Below are positions 38,766 to 48,997 of a stretch of 64,000 nucleotides of DNA, piece after piece (position 1 is the stretch's first letter; each line of letters opens with the position of its first letter). Under the pieces are notes generated by a model. The model had not been told where the DNA came from, searched no databases, and was given only the letters and a program-made list of their open reading frames with translations. Position numbers and translations under genes: made by a program. The stretch is from an uncultured bacterium (lineage in GTDB: Bacteria > Desulfobacterota > Binatia > UBA1149 > CAITLU01): positions 1-64,000 of the forward strand of contig CAITLU010000048.1 in the NCBI GenBank assembly GCA_903893315.1, read 5' to 3'.

Positions 38766-39205
38766 TTCGGGTGCTGCCGCACAGGTACATCGGCGACAGT
38801 CCGCGACATTCCGAAGACGTTCTTACCTTCCTGGCGTCTGTACGCCAATCCGCTCATCAGCTTGCGCACCAAAAACAGCCCGAGGCCGCCGATCGATCGC
38901 TCTTCCACCGGTCCGCCGAGGTGCGGTTCAGCAATCTCCAGCGGATTGAACGGCCGCCCGTCATCCTCCACCTCGACGTGCAACGTGTGGCCGTCGAGCG
39001 ACAGCCGGACGGTGATCTCGTGCTCGGCGCCGTCATCATAGCCATACGAGATTATGTTGGTGAGGACCTCGTCCAGAGCAAGGTTGAGGTCGAATACGAC
39101 CCGCGCCGGTAACCCGTGCTGCTCTCCGAATGCTTCGACGAGGCGGCTGACACCCTCGATCTCGGCGAGTTTATTCGTGAGGGAGAGAGTCAGCTGCGCG
39201 CTCAT
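38762..39205 (-). CDS. Serine kinase / anti-sigma factor (RsbW-like)
   Basis: 147 residues with a GHKL ATPase fold. The N box is in NLALDEVLTNIISYGY, the G1 box is VEVEDDGRPFNP and the G2 region is GGLGLFLVRKLM. It is the expected kinase partner of the RsbV-like protein encoded downstream, and its ATG overlaps the stop of the phosphatase gene (ATGA). No sigma factor gene is adjacent, so the final target may be another protein, possibly the importer-linked STAS protein. Confidence 0.88.
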   Translation of the reverse strand: MSAQLTLSLTNKLAEIEGVSRLVEAFGEQHGLPARVVFDLNLALDEVLTNIISYGYDDGAEHEITVRLSLDGHTLHVEVEDDGRPFNPLEIAEPHLGGPVEERSIGGLGLFLVRKLMSGLAYRRQEGKNVFGMSRTVADVPVRQHPK

Positions 39206-40533
39206 CTTCGCAACGCCAGCGCGGTGATGTCGTCACTTTGCGCGGTATCGCCGCAGTAGCTTTTGACCGCTTCGATGACGAAGGGAACTACCGCTTCGGG
39301 GCTTGCATCAGCCACCCGCGCCAGGGCTGCCTGCAGCCGCTCATCGTCGAACAGGTTGCCGTCTGCGTCCATCGCCTCCGTGATCCCGTCCGTGTACAGG
39401 AAGAGACCATCCCCGCGGCCGAGTGTCACCGAGTTGGAGCCGAACCGCACGCCGTCGAGAACGCCGAGTACCGTCCCGCCCACTCGCTCGAGGACCTCCG
39501 CGGTGCCATCGGCACGCAGCAGATAGGGAAGATTGTGGCCACCGTTGCCATACTCCAGGATGCCGGTTCCCAGGTGCACGATTCCGTAGAACACGGTTAC
39601 GAACATCTCGGCCGTGTTCTCCGGAATCAACAGCTCATTGACGCGTCGCAGACATTCGTCAGGCGCCGCGCCGGCCAGCGCAGTGGCACGCAGCAGGGTG
39701 CGCGTCACCGCCATGAACAGCGCCGCCGGAATGCCCTTACCGGACACGTCGCCGATCACCACGCCGAGTCTCTGCTCATCGAGAAAGAAGAAGTCGTAGA
39801 AATCCCCGCCGACTTCCTGGGCCGGAAGCATGTCGCCAAAGACCTGCACGTCGGTGCGCTGCGGAAATGCGCGCGGAACGATCGACTGCTGAATGCTGCG
39901 GGCGATGTCCAGCTCACGCCGCAGCGCCAGCAGTTCGTTGTGCTCGCGCACCGCGCGTTCGAGTGCCGCGACCTGCTCGGTCAGTTGCGCATAGAGTCGC
40001 GCATTCTCGATCGCGACCGCAATGCTGCCGGCCAGCGCATCGAGAAAGACGAGATCGCCAGCACTGAATCCGGCGTCGCCGCGACTATTCAGTACCTGGA
40101 TGACCCCGATCGGCCCCTGCCGGGAACGCAACGGCGCGCACAGCAGATTGCGCGTCGTCTGGCCGGTTCGCCGGTCTACTCCGGAGTAGAAGCGCTCGTC
40201 GGAGGCGGTGTCGGCAATCCGTACCGGCTCGCCGCTGCGCAGCACGGCGCCTGCTATTCCGCGATCGGCAGGAAAGCGCAGAGCAAGGAGGCACGCGGCC
40301 GCAGCGGCGTCCTTTTCGGCGACGTAGGGAAAGAACAACTCGTTGTGTTCCGGGTCGTACAGCAGGATCGAAGCGGACTCGGCGTCCAGAACCTCGCGGC
40401 ATTTCGCGAGCACCACTCCGACCAGGTCGTCGAGCCTGACCTGCGCGGCGAAAGCGCAGCCGAGATCGTAGAGCAGGCGCGAGCGTGTCGGATCCATTCC
40501 GGCGCCAGTGCTTTCGTCGTCCATGGTTGCCAT
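39202..40533 (-). CDS. GAF-domain PP2C-type phosphatase (RsbU/SpoIIE-like)
   Basis: 443 residues. A GAF sensor domain occupies about 30-185 (ESASILLYDPEHNELFF, IGVIQVLNS). A short coiled-coil linker follows (ALERAVREHNELLALRREL). The SpoIIE/PP2C catalytic domain covers about 225-440 with metal-binding Asp motifs EVGGDFYD, GDVSGKG, YTDGITEA and QSDDIT. It should dephosphorylate the RsbV-like antagonist when the GAF domain senses a signal. It starts at ATG 40533; a second in-frame ATG lies three codons later. Confidence 0.9.
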   Translation of the reverse strand: MATMDDESTGAGMDPTRSRLLYDLGCAFAAQVRLDDLVGVVLAKCREVLDAESASILLYDPEHNELFFPYVAEKDAAAAACLLALRFPADRGIAGAVLRSGEPVRIADTASDERFYSGVDRRTGQTTRNLLCAPLRSRQGPIGVIQVLNSRGDAGFSAGDLVFLDALAGSIAVAIENARLYAQLTEQVAALERAVREHNELLALRRELDIARSIQQSIVPRAFPQRTDVQVFGDMLPAQEVGGDFYDFFFLDEQRLGVVIGDVSGKGIPAALFMAVTRTLLRATALAGAAPDECLRRVNELLIPENTAEMFVTVFYGIVHLGTGILEYGNGGHNLPYLLRADGTAEVLERVGGTVLGVLDGVRFGSNSVTLGRGDGLFLYTDGITEAMDADGNLFDDERLQAALARVADASPEAVVPFVIEAVKSYCGDTAQSDDITALALRR

Positions 40534-40717
40534 ACGGCCCGGCAGCGTATCACGAAGTTTTGAACCGTTCGCCCCGGAACGAATCCTGGCATTGAGAGGC
40601 GCCGCGATCGATGACGCACCGCATGCGCATGCAGCTTCGCGTCCGACCGTAACCGGACTCTGATCCCAGTTTCGCCGCCACGCCCGTCAAGACCCGCGAG
40701 TGCGGACACCAAGCCGG

Positions 40718-41509
40718 TCAGCCTGCGGCGGCGACGATCAAGGCGGCCCCGGCGATGATTCGATACCAGCCGAACATCGTGAACGTGTGCGTCTGAATGT
40801 AACGCAGGAGCCACTTTACCGCGATGAAAGAGACCACTCCCGAGACAGCCGTACACCACAGCAGCAGCATCCAGTTCTCCGGCTCCGTGCCGGGCAGAGG
40901 ATGATGTAGCTCCTTGAATATCTTCAGACTCCCCGCCAGCAACATGGTGGGCACACCGACGAGGAACGAAAACTCCGTCGCGGCGGGACGGCTCATGCCC
41001 AATGCCAGCATCATCAGGATCGTCACGCCGGAGCGCGATGATCCGGGAAAAACCGCCGCGATCAACTGCCCCACGCCTACCGCCACGACCACCGACCACG
41101 TGACGCCGCCAATGGGTTCCTTGTCGTTGATCCACCACTCCATCAACAGAAACAACGCGCCGCCGATCATCAACGCGAACGCGACGGGTGTGGTCTCTTC
41201 GGGCAGCTTGAAATGCAGTTTTTCCAGGATCAGGCCGCCCGCGCCGGTGATGGCGACGGCAGCCACCATCTTGATGACGAAGTCACGTGCCGCCGGATCG
41301 CGCCAGAACCCAAAGACCTGCCGCAGCCGCCGCGGGAACAACGGCAACACCGCCAGTACCGCGCCGCACTGGATGACGACGTTGAAAAGGTCACTCTTGT
41401 GGATCTTCAGCGCGTGCTCGAGGATCAACAGGTGGCCTGTGGACGATATCGGCAGGAATTCCGTGATCCCTTCGACGACGCCGACGATGAACGCGTAGAG
41501 CCAATCCAT
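40718..41509 (-). CDS. uppP: Undecaprenyl-diphosphatase UppP (BacA)
   Basis: 263 residues, usual length. Both catalytic signatures are present: EGITEFLPISSTGHL at the N-terminus and PGSSRSG near 170. Seven to eight transmembrane helices. It recycles undecaprenyl diphosphate to the monophosphate carrier used for peptidoglycan and for the polysaccharide cluster in this window. GGAGGTGG precedes the ATG by eight bases and lies within the ThiS-like remnant. Confidence 0.95.
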   Translation of the reverse strand: MDWLYAFIVGVVEGITEFLPISSTGHLLILEHALKIHKSDLFNVVIQCGAVLAVLPLFPRRLRQVFGFWRDPAARDFVIKMVAAVAITGAGGLILEKLHFKLPEETTPVAFALMIGGALFLLMEWWINDKEPIGGVTWSVVVAVGVGQLIAAVFPGSSRSGVTILMMLALGMSRPAATEFSFLVGVPTMLLAGSLKIFKELHHPLPGTEPENWMLLLWCTAVSGVVSFIAVKWLLRYIQTHTFTMFGWYRIIAGAALIVAAAG

Positions 41510-41517
41510 GAACGGTT

Positions 41518-41663
41518 TCCACCTCCAGCCACGATCCGCACGAACTACAGTTCGTCGCCTTCTTTCAGTTTCACGTCCGCGAAACGTTTGAGGCGCAGCG
41601 GCTAGCCGTCCTATTCGACGATGACGACGAGCGGGTCAAACGCTTGCCGACGGATTAACTCTA
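41518..41663 (-). pseudogene. Decayed ThiS/MoaD-like sulfur-carrier remnant
   Basis: One minus-strand frame between the histidine kinase and uppP reads FDPLVVIVE-stop-DG-stop-PLRLKRFADVKL and then KEGDEL-stop-FVRIVAGGG. This aligns in order with the C-terminal half of ThiS-family proteins: the V-ERNGE strand, the DGD.VEIV strand and the terminal Gly-Gly. Three amber codons interrupt it, at plus-strand 41602-41604, 41611-41613 and 41545-41547. No start codon or N-terminal beta strand is recognisable. I read it as a dead gene fragment; the short length makes chance similarity possible. Confidence 0.4.
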
Positions 41664-41699
41664 ATGGCGGCAGAGACCCACTGTTGCAATTGTTTCGAC

Positions 41700-43553
<1,854 letters not shown>

Positions 43554-43981
43554 GCGCCGAATATGCCGCCGAGACCTCAGTCAGCCCGGTGCGCAGCAGC
43601 TGGAACTTTTATACAAGGATCAGTTTCAATGACAGCGACTCTAGTGAGGCAGGATCGTTGACACGTTGGAATTCCGAACGCTCACGGCGGAACACCTGGA
43701 TCCTCCACCGCACGGGCAAGATTCTTTCCGCGACCCTTCGGGCTTAAGCCGAAGCGCGAGGCCGCGCCGAGCAGTCGTCAGTAAGTCCGCAATTTCGCTG
43801 ATAATCCGCCGAGTTGAGAGGCCGAAGTGGCGCCCCGAATGGAACCCGTGTCGACTCACAGGACTACCTGCGTGATGCATGGCCTGGCAGCGGCACGAGC
43901 ATTCCGCGCTGCGGTGATCCCGCCTCGCGCGCTGCCTGCTCCAGGCATCAGCACGAAGACTCGTTCGATCTGGAGCGGTCT
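43554..43981. other. Intergenic region
   Basis: 428 bases between the AraC-type regulator (upstream) and the histidine kinase, both on the minus strand. It should hold the kinase promoter. A loose inverted pair (GCCTGG near 43880 and CCAGGC near 43942) is present. No gene or RNA recognised. Confidence 0.5.
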
Positions 43982-45004
43982 TCAGGATTTTGAAGCGCCA
44001 AGCGCCGCCCGCTGCCGGTAGGTTCTCGGAGACACGCCTTTCCACCTCTTGAAGGCGTGGACGAAGCTGGATCCGTCGGCGTAGCCGAGACGTTCGGCGA
44101 CCTCTTCCACGGTCATCCGATGCGCCAGCATTTCTTCGGCCAGGGTCGCGCGAACCTCGTCGACGAGTTGCCGGAACGAGGTTCCTTCGGCAACCAGATG
44201 CCGGCGCAGAGTGCGCGCTGTGAGTCCGAGCTCGGCCGCCACTTTTTCCATCTCGGCGCCGGCCCGCGGCCGCAGCAGATGCTGGCGTACGCGTTCCGAC
44301 ATCCGGGTGCGTACCCGGCGCCGATCGAGAATTTCCCTGCACTGCTCCTGGCACAGCCGCGCCGTTCGCTCGTCGGCGTGAGGAAGGGGCAGATCCGCCC
44401 ACTCAGTGCCGAGCACCATGCCCTGAACCGGATCTCCGAATAGGACAGGACCGAGAAAGACCTCTTCGAAAAGCCGCGCGTAGGCCGGCCTTTCGAAGTG
44501 GAACGACGTCCTGCGCGCAGGCACCGGCTTGGCCAGCAGCTGACGGCACAGCGCCGCGGCCGAGGCAGTATCCCGCTCGACCAGAAACCGGCGGCAGTCT
44601 TTCGGCAAGCCGCGATCATCCACACCGACGAAGAGACCGTCGGGCACGTTGGCGACCTGGAAGTGGGTGAGGGCAAATGTCAGGTCGAGGTTGCGGATCG
44701 CGTACTCGACGGCACTGCGCAAGGAGAGGCTGCTGAGCAGCGCGTAACCGAAGATCCCGTATCCGGTGATCCGGTAACGCCGCCCGGCCTCCAGTCCGAT
44801 TCCCGGGATATGGCCGAGCACGCGCACCAGATTGCGCACGACCGCCAGTTCCTGGCTCGCTTCGACCTCGCACAGCGGGTCTTCGAGACTCTCGGCGGCA
44901 ATCCCTGATCCGCGCAGGCAATCGGCCGTGCCAAGCCCGTGCTCCGCCGCCAGGTCAACCAGCAGCTGAACGCTCGCAACGCCTCGAACCTTCCACGCTC
45001 GCAT
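43982..45004 (-). CDS. AraC-family transcriptional regulator (OruR/ArgR-like architecture)
   Basis: 340 residues from the ATG at 45004, which has GGAG about nine bases upstream; the frame opens earlier, at 45055. The N-terminal half matches the AraC-binding-like domain of the OruR group (GIGLEAGRRYRITGYGIFGYALLSS). The C-terminus is a double HTH (VAAELGLTARTLRRHLVAEGTSF and VAERLGYADGSSFVHAFKRW ending SPRTYR). It is divergent from the left molybdoenzyme operon with 136 bases between, where paired direct repeats fit AraC-type half-sites. It probably controls that operon in response to a small molecule. Confidence 0.9.
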   Translation of the reverse strand: MRAWKVRGVASVQLLVDLAAEHGLGTADCLRGSGIAAESLEDPLCEVEASQELAVVRNLVRVLGHIPGIGLEAGRRYRITGYGIFGYALLSSLSLRSAVEYAIRNLDLTFALTHFQVANVPDGLFVGVDDRGLPKDCRRFLVERDTASAAALCRQLLAKPVPARRTSFHFERPAYARLFEEVFLGPVLFGDPVQGMVLGTEWADLPLPHADERTARLCQEQCREILDRRRVRTRMSERVRQHLLRPRAGAEMEKVAAELGLTARTLRRHLVAEGTSFRQLVDEVRATLAEEMLAHRMTVEEVAERLGYADGSSFVHAFKRWKGVSPRTYRQRAALGASKS

Positions 45005-45018
45005 TGATCCGGTCTCCG

Positions 45019-45045
45019 TGTCCGAAACTATCAGATTTCTGTCCG
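45019..45045. promoter_or_regulatory. Direct repeats TGTCCG, 21 bp apart, candidate AraC-type operator
   Basis: TGTCCG occurs at 45019-45024 and again at 45040-45045, spaced two helical turns apart and in the same orientation. This is the geometry of AraC-family half-sites, and it sits between the AraC-type gene and the left molybdoenzyme operon. The family resemblance to ArgR/OruR half-sites beginning TGTC is suggestive only. Confidence 0.4.
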
Positions 45046-45140
45046 CTGATCGCATTCAAGAGCGACGCGCTTACGGGTTTAATTCCGCAAGCCGGGACAG
45101 GGCTCACCACAACAGACCGCAGCGAGGGGATGGCAAAGCC

Positions 45141-46205
45141 ATGGGAAATGTCACGCAGTCGAAACGGCAGCTTGCCTGGGTCTTCGATCTCAACAAGTGC
45201 ATCGGTTGCCAGACCTGCTCGGTAGCCTGCAAGGTGCTCTGGCCCGGAGAAGATCCCGGTACCGAGTCGATGTGGTGGATGACGGTCAACACGCAACCGG
45301 GCCGCGGCATGCCGCGTGACTGGGAAACGATGGGCGGGGGCTACTACGCTGATGGCCGCCCGAAGCTCGGCCGCCGGCCCACCGACAATGAAATCGGCGG
45401 CGGCTGGGAGTTCAACCACGACGAGGTTCAGTCGGGAGGCCGCGGCCGCGACGCCCACCTGCACGCGATCAGCGGAAACCCAAGCTGGGGAATGAACTGG
45501 GACGAGGACGAGGGCGGCGGCCAGTATCCCAACTCCTATTACTTCTACCTGCCGCGTCTGTGTGCGCACTGCACCCGGCCAGCCTGTGTCGAAGCCTGTC
45601 CTCACGACGCGATCTTCAAGCGCGAGGACGACGGGCTCGTCCTCATCAACGAAACGCTGTGTCGGGGCGATGGCTCGTGCATCGAGGCGTGTCCGTACAA
45701 GAAGATCGACTTCAACGCCTTGCGCGGAGTCTCCCAGAAGTGCATCGGGTGTTTCCCGCGCATCGACCTCGGCGTCGCCCCGGCATGCGTGCGACAGTGT
45801 CCGGGGCGGGCAGCGTTCGTGGGCTTTCTCGACGACGAAAATTCGGCCGTCCACAAGCTCGTGCGCCGCTGGAACGTAGCTCTCCCGCTGCATCCCGAGT
45901 TCGGCGTGGAGCCGAACGTGTACTACGTGCCACCGCTGGCGCCCTCACCGCTCAGAGCGGACGGCAGCGTGGACGAGACCGGCGAGCGCATCCCGCCTGC
46001 CTACCTCGAATCGCTGTTCGGTCCCGCCGTCCACGGCGCGCTCGCTACCCTCAAAGCCGAACTCGACAAACGGCCGCGCGGCGAAGCGTCTCAGTTACTG
46101 GACACACTGATTCTCTACCACTGGAAGGACGCCCTCGGTCACCTCGACCGAGATCCGGCCGAGATCATCTGGTCGCGCGAGCCCGACAAAGGAGACCTGC
46201 GATGA
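45141..46205 (+). CDS. Iron-sulfur beta subunit, type II DMSO-reductase family (left operon)
   Basis: 354 residues from the ATG at 45141 (GAGGGG upstream); the open frame from 45018 precedes it. NarH/EbdB-type protein with four ferredoxin-like Cys motifs: CIGCQTCSVACK near residue 22, CAHCTRPACVEACP near 145, CRGDGSCIEACP near 175 and CIGCFPRIDLGVAPACVRQCP near 200. MWWMTVNTQPG and WETMGGGYYADGRP are typical of beta subunits of ethylbenzene-dehydrogenase-like enzymes. It should carry electrons from the Mo site to an acceptor. No own signal peptide; such subunits are exported with a Tat-bearing alpha subunit. First gene of a three-gene operon; its stop overlaps the next start. Confidence 0.92.
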   Translation: MGNVTQSKRQLAWVFDLNKCIGCQTCSVACKVLWPGEDPGTESMWWMTVNTQPGRGMPRDWETMGGGYYADGRPKLGRRPTDNEIGGGWEFNHDEVQSGGRGRDAHLHAISGNPSWGMNWDEDEGGGQYPNSYYFYLPRLCAHCTRPACVEACPHDAIFKREDDGLVLINETLCRGDGSCIEACPYKKIDFNALRGVSQKCIGCFPRIDLGVAPACVRQCPGRAAFVGFLDDENSAVHKLVRRWNVALPLHPEFGVEPNVYYVPPLAPSPLRADGSVDETGERIPPAYLESLFGPAVHGALATLKAELDKRPRGEASQLLDTLILYHWKDALGHLDRDPAEIIWSREPDKGDLR

Positions 46206-48997
46206 GCCGCCCGCAAGACGCAGCACGAGACACATCAAGCAATCTGACGAGCGACGCCTGGGCAGACACTTACCGCGACAAATGGAAGTGGGACAAAGTG
46301 ACGTGGGGCACGCACTGCGTCGACTGCTATCCGGCCAACTGCCCTTATCGCGTCTTCGTCCGCGACGGCCGTGTCGTCCGCGAGGAACAAGCGGCAACCT
46401 TCACGACGGTCGAGCCCGGAGTCCCCGACATGAACCCCACCGGCTGCCAGAAGGGAGCTGCGTGGAGCCGGATGCTCAACGGAAAAGATCGCGTGAAGTA
46501 TCCCCTTCGCCGCGCCGGCGAGCGCGGCGAAGGCCGCTGGAAGCGCGTTTCGTGGGACGAGGCAACGACGGAAATCGCCGACGCGATGCTCGACGCCATG
46601 GAGGAATCGGGGCCCCGGTCAATCCTGCGTCCGGGCACGACCGAAGGGGGCATTCAGACGATCGCCCTCGCCAACAACATCTTCCTGCGTCTTGGAGCCA
46701 CGGTCTCGGACGTTCTGGCCGAAGTCAGTGACATTGCTCCCGGACTCTTCATCACGTTCGGACGCTACGGCTCGTGCTCCAGTCACGACGATTGGTTTCA
46801 CTCGGAGCTGACACTGATCTGGGCCAACAACCCTACCCAAAGCAACATCTCCACGGTCCACTACTTGACCGAGGCGCGCTACAACGGCGGCGAGACCATC
46901 ACGATCGCGCCGGACTACAGCCCCTCGGCGATTCACTCCAATCAGTTCGTGCCGGTGCGCATCGGCTCCGACGCCGCGCTGGCGCTGTCGATGTGCCGCG
47001 TATTGATCGACGAGAACCTGGTCGACGAGGCGTTCGTGCGCGAGCAGACCGACCTCGGCCTGCTGGTGCGCACGGACACCAGCCGCTTCCTGCGTCAGTG
47101 CGACGTCAGCGAGGGCGGATCTGACGAAATATTCCATCTCTTCGACACCCGCACCGGACGCATCACCGAGGCTCCGCGTACCCTGGATCTGGCAGGGCTC
47201 GAGCCCGCGCTGGAAGGAACCTACCGCGCCACACTGAAGGACGGCTCCGCGGTCGAGGTGGTACCGGCCTTCGTGCGGCTGCGACGCCGTCTCGAAGCCT
47301 ACGCACCCGAAGACGCGTCGGTGATCTGCGGCGTCCATCCCGAGCATATTCGTCAGCTAGCACGCAAGGTGGCGCGCAAGCGTACGCGCATCATCACCGG
47401 CTGGACGACCGGCAAGTCGTATCACGGCGATCTGATGGAGCGGTCGATGTGCCTGGTCATCGCTCTGACCGGGAACTGGGGGAAAAAAGGCTGCGGCATT
47501 CGCGGCATCGGAGCAGGCATGTTCGATGGGCCCTACCTCCAGTCCATGAAGCCGCAAGCGGGTCAGCAGGTCACTGAATTCATGTTCCTGGCCGAGGAGG
47601 AGAGAATCCGTGAGGCCCTGGCAAAGGATCCCACGCTCACCAGGGAGATCCTCATGGCACAGAGCTCCTCCGAAGGTGGCTTGACGCTCGGTGCGAGTTC
47701 GCCCTTCTTCTTCTGGTACAACCAGTGCGGTTACCGTGAGGTCTTCAACAACCCCTCCCACAACGATCCACTCATGAAGCGGCCCTTCGACGACTACGTC
47801 AAAGAGGCGCTGGAGAAGGGCTGGTGGAAGGGCCAGGAACATCCGACCGTGGAGCATCCCCACCGTGTGTTCTTCAACATCGGCGGGAACCCGCTGCGCA
47901 TGCAGCGAGGCGGACAGCGGATGCTTCTCGAGCACCTGTGGCCGACGCTTCACATGATCGTCACGCTCGATTTTCGTCTCTCTACCACCGCGCTTTACTC
48001 CGACTTCGTCCTGCCCGTGGCGCAACATCACGAGAAGACGAATTTCGACTACTCGGTGCACGACATGATGAACCTGGTGCTGGCGGACAAAGCCGTCGAA
48101 CCGCAAGGCGAGTCGCTCTCCGAGTACCAGGTCACCCTGTTGATCGCGCGCAAGCTCTCGCAGCGCGCCGTAGCCCGCGGGATGCTGGAAGTGAAAAAGG
48201 ATGATGGCCAGATCGTTCGGTTGGATACGTTCTACGAAGACCTGACACTGAACGGCGCCCTGGCGGAAGACGATGCGATCCTGGACGAGGCCGTGCGCGA
48301 CTCGGCCGTGATGGGAACGCTCCCGCCGGGCACCACGCTGGCGTCGCTGCGCGAGACTGGCTGGGTGCGATTCACCGGCCTGGGCGCAGCGGTGACGTCG
48401 CTGGCGGAAGCGTCCGACGTGCGTCCGGACGAAACCTTCGCTCCGTTCCGCTGGCAGACCGAAAAGAAGGAGCCATTCCCCACTCTAACTCGCCGCGCTC
48501 AGTTCTACATCGACCACGAGTGGTTCCTGGAGGCGGGCGAAGAACTGCCGATGCACAAGGAAGCGCCGGCCCTCGGCGGCAATCACCCGCTCGTTGTCAC
48601 CAGCGGTCATCCTCGCGCGGGCGTCAACGGCATGCACAGCACCGACCGCACGATGATGGCGACGGGCCGGGGCAAGCCGGTTGCTCACATCAACGACGGC
48701 GACGCCGCGGCCCGCGGCATAGAGAACGGCCAGGACATTCGCATCTTCAACGACGACGCAGCGATGGTCATACAGGCGCGCGTGACGCCTACGGCAAGAC
48801 CGGGGCAAGTGGTCCTGTATTCGGGATTCGAGCCGTATCTGTTTCCTGAATGGAAGGACTTCGCGAATCTGGAGACGGGGATGGTCAAGTGGCTGCATCT
48901 GGCCGGTGGTTACGGCCACCTGCGCTATCGCCCTTTGCTCTGGCAGCCTGTCCCGATAGATCGTGGAGTTCACGTCGAGGTAGAGAAAGCATGCTGA
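46202..48997 (+). CDS. Molybdopterin oxidoreductase alpha-type subunit without Tat signal (left operon)
   Basis: 931 residues from the ATG at 46202, which overlaps the beta-subunit stop and has GGAG upstream. The N-terminal cluster motif is GTHCVDCYPANCPYRVF (H38, C42, C47) with the fourth ligand in TGCQKG (C82). This is the His-plus-three-Cys FS0 pattern of the type II DMSO-reductase family. D196/D197 in the HDDWFHSE segment is where an Asp ligates Mo in NarG-like enzymes. The molybdopterin-binding C-terminal domain (from about 800) is complete. There is no Tat or Sec signal. It overlaps the next gene by seven bases. The substrate is unknown. Confidence 0.9.
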   Translation: MSRPQDAARDTSSNLTSDAWADTYRDKWKWDKVTWGTHCVDCYPANCPYRVFVRDGRVVREEQAATFTTVEPGVPDMNPTGCQKGAAWSRMLNGKDRVKYPLRRAGERGEGRWKRVSWDEATTEIADAMLDAMEESGPRSILRPGTTEGGIQTIALANNIFLRLGATVSDVLAEVSDIAPGLFITFGRYGSCSSHDDWFHSELTLIWANNPTQSNISTVHYLTEARYNGGETITIAPDYSPSAIHSNQFVPVRIGSDAALALSMCRVLIDENLVDEAFVREQTDLGLLVRTDTSRFLRQCDVSEGGSDEIFHLFDTRTGRITEAPRTLDLAGLEPALEGTYRATLKDGSAVEVVPAFVRLRRRLEAYAPEDASVICGVHPEHIRQLARKVARKRTRIITGWTTGKSYHGDLMERSMCLVIALTGNWGKKGCGIRGIGAGMFDGPYLQSMKPQAGQQVTEFMFLAEEERIREALAKDPTLTREILMAQSSSEGGLTLGASSPFFFWYNQCGYREVFNNPSHNDPLMKRPFDDYVKEALEKGWWKGQEHPTVEHPHRVFFNIGGNPLRMQRGGQRMLLEHLWPTLHMIVTLDFRLSTTALYSDFVLPVAQHHEKTNFDYSVHDMMNLVLADKAVEPQGESLSEYQVTLLIARKLSQRAVARGMLEVKKDDGQIVRLDTFYEDLTLNGALAEDDAILDEAVRDSAVMGTLPPGTTLASLRETGWVRFTGLGAAVTSLAEASDVRPDETFAPFRWQTEKKEPFPTLTRRAQFYIDHEWFLEAGEELPMHKEAPALGGNHPLVVTSGHPRAGVNGMHSTDRTMMATGRGKPVAHINDGDAAARGIENGQDIRIFNDDAAMVIQARVTPTARPGQVVLYSGFEPYLFPEWKDFANLETGMVKWLHLAGGYGHLRYRPLLWQPVPIDRGVHVEVEKAC

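Noticed and set aside
31371-41613. Reassignment of the amber codon TAG to an amino acid, suggested by the TAGs in the MNT and ThiS-like frames
   Set aside because: TAG is used as the normal terminal stop of several intact genes here, including ovoB, the aldehyde dehydrogenase, the HEPN toxin and the importer STAS gene. Two decayed frames do not outweigh that.
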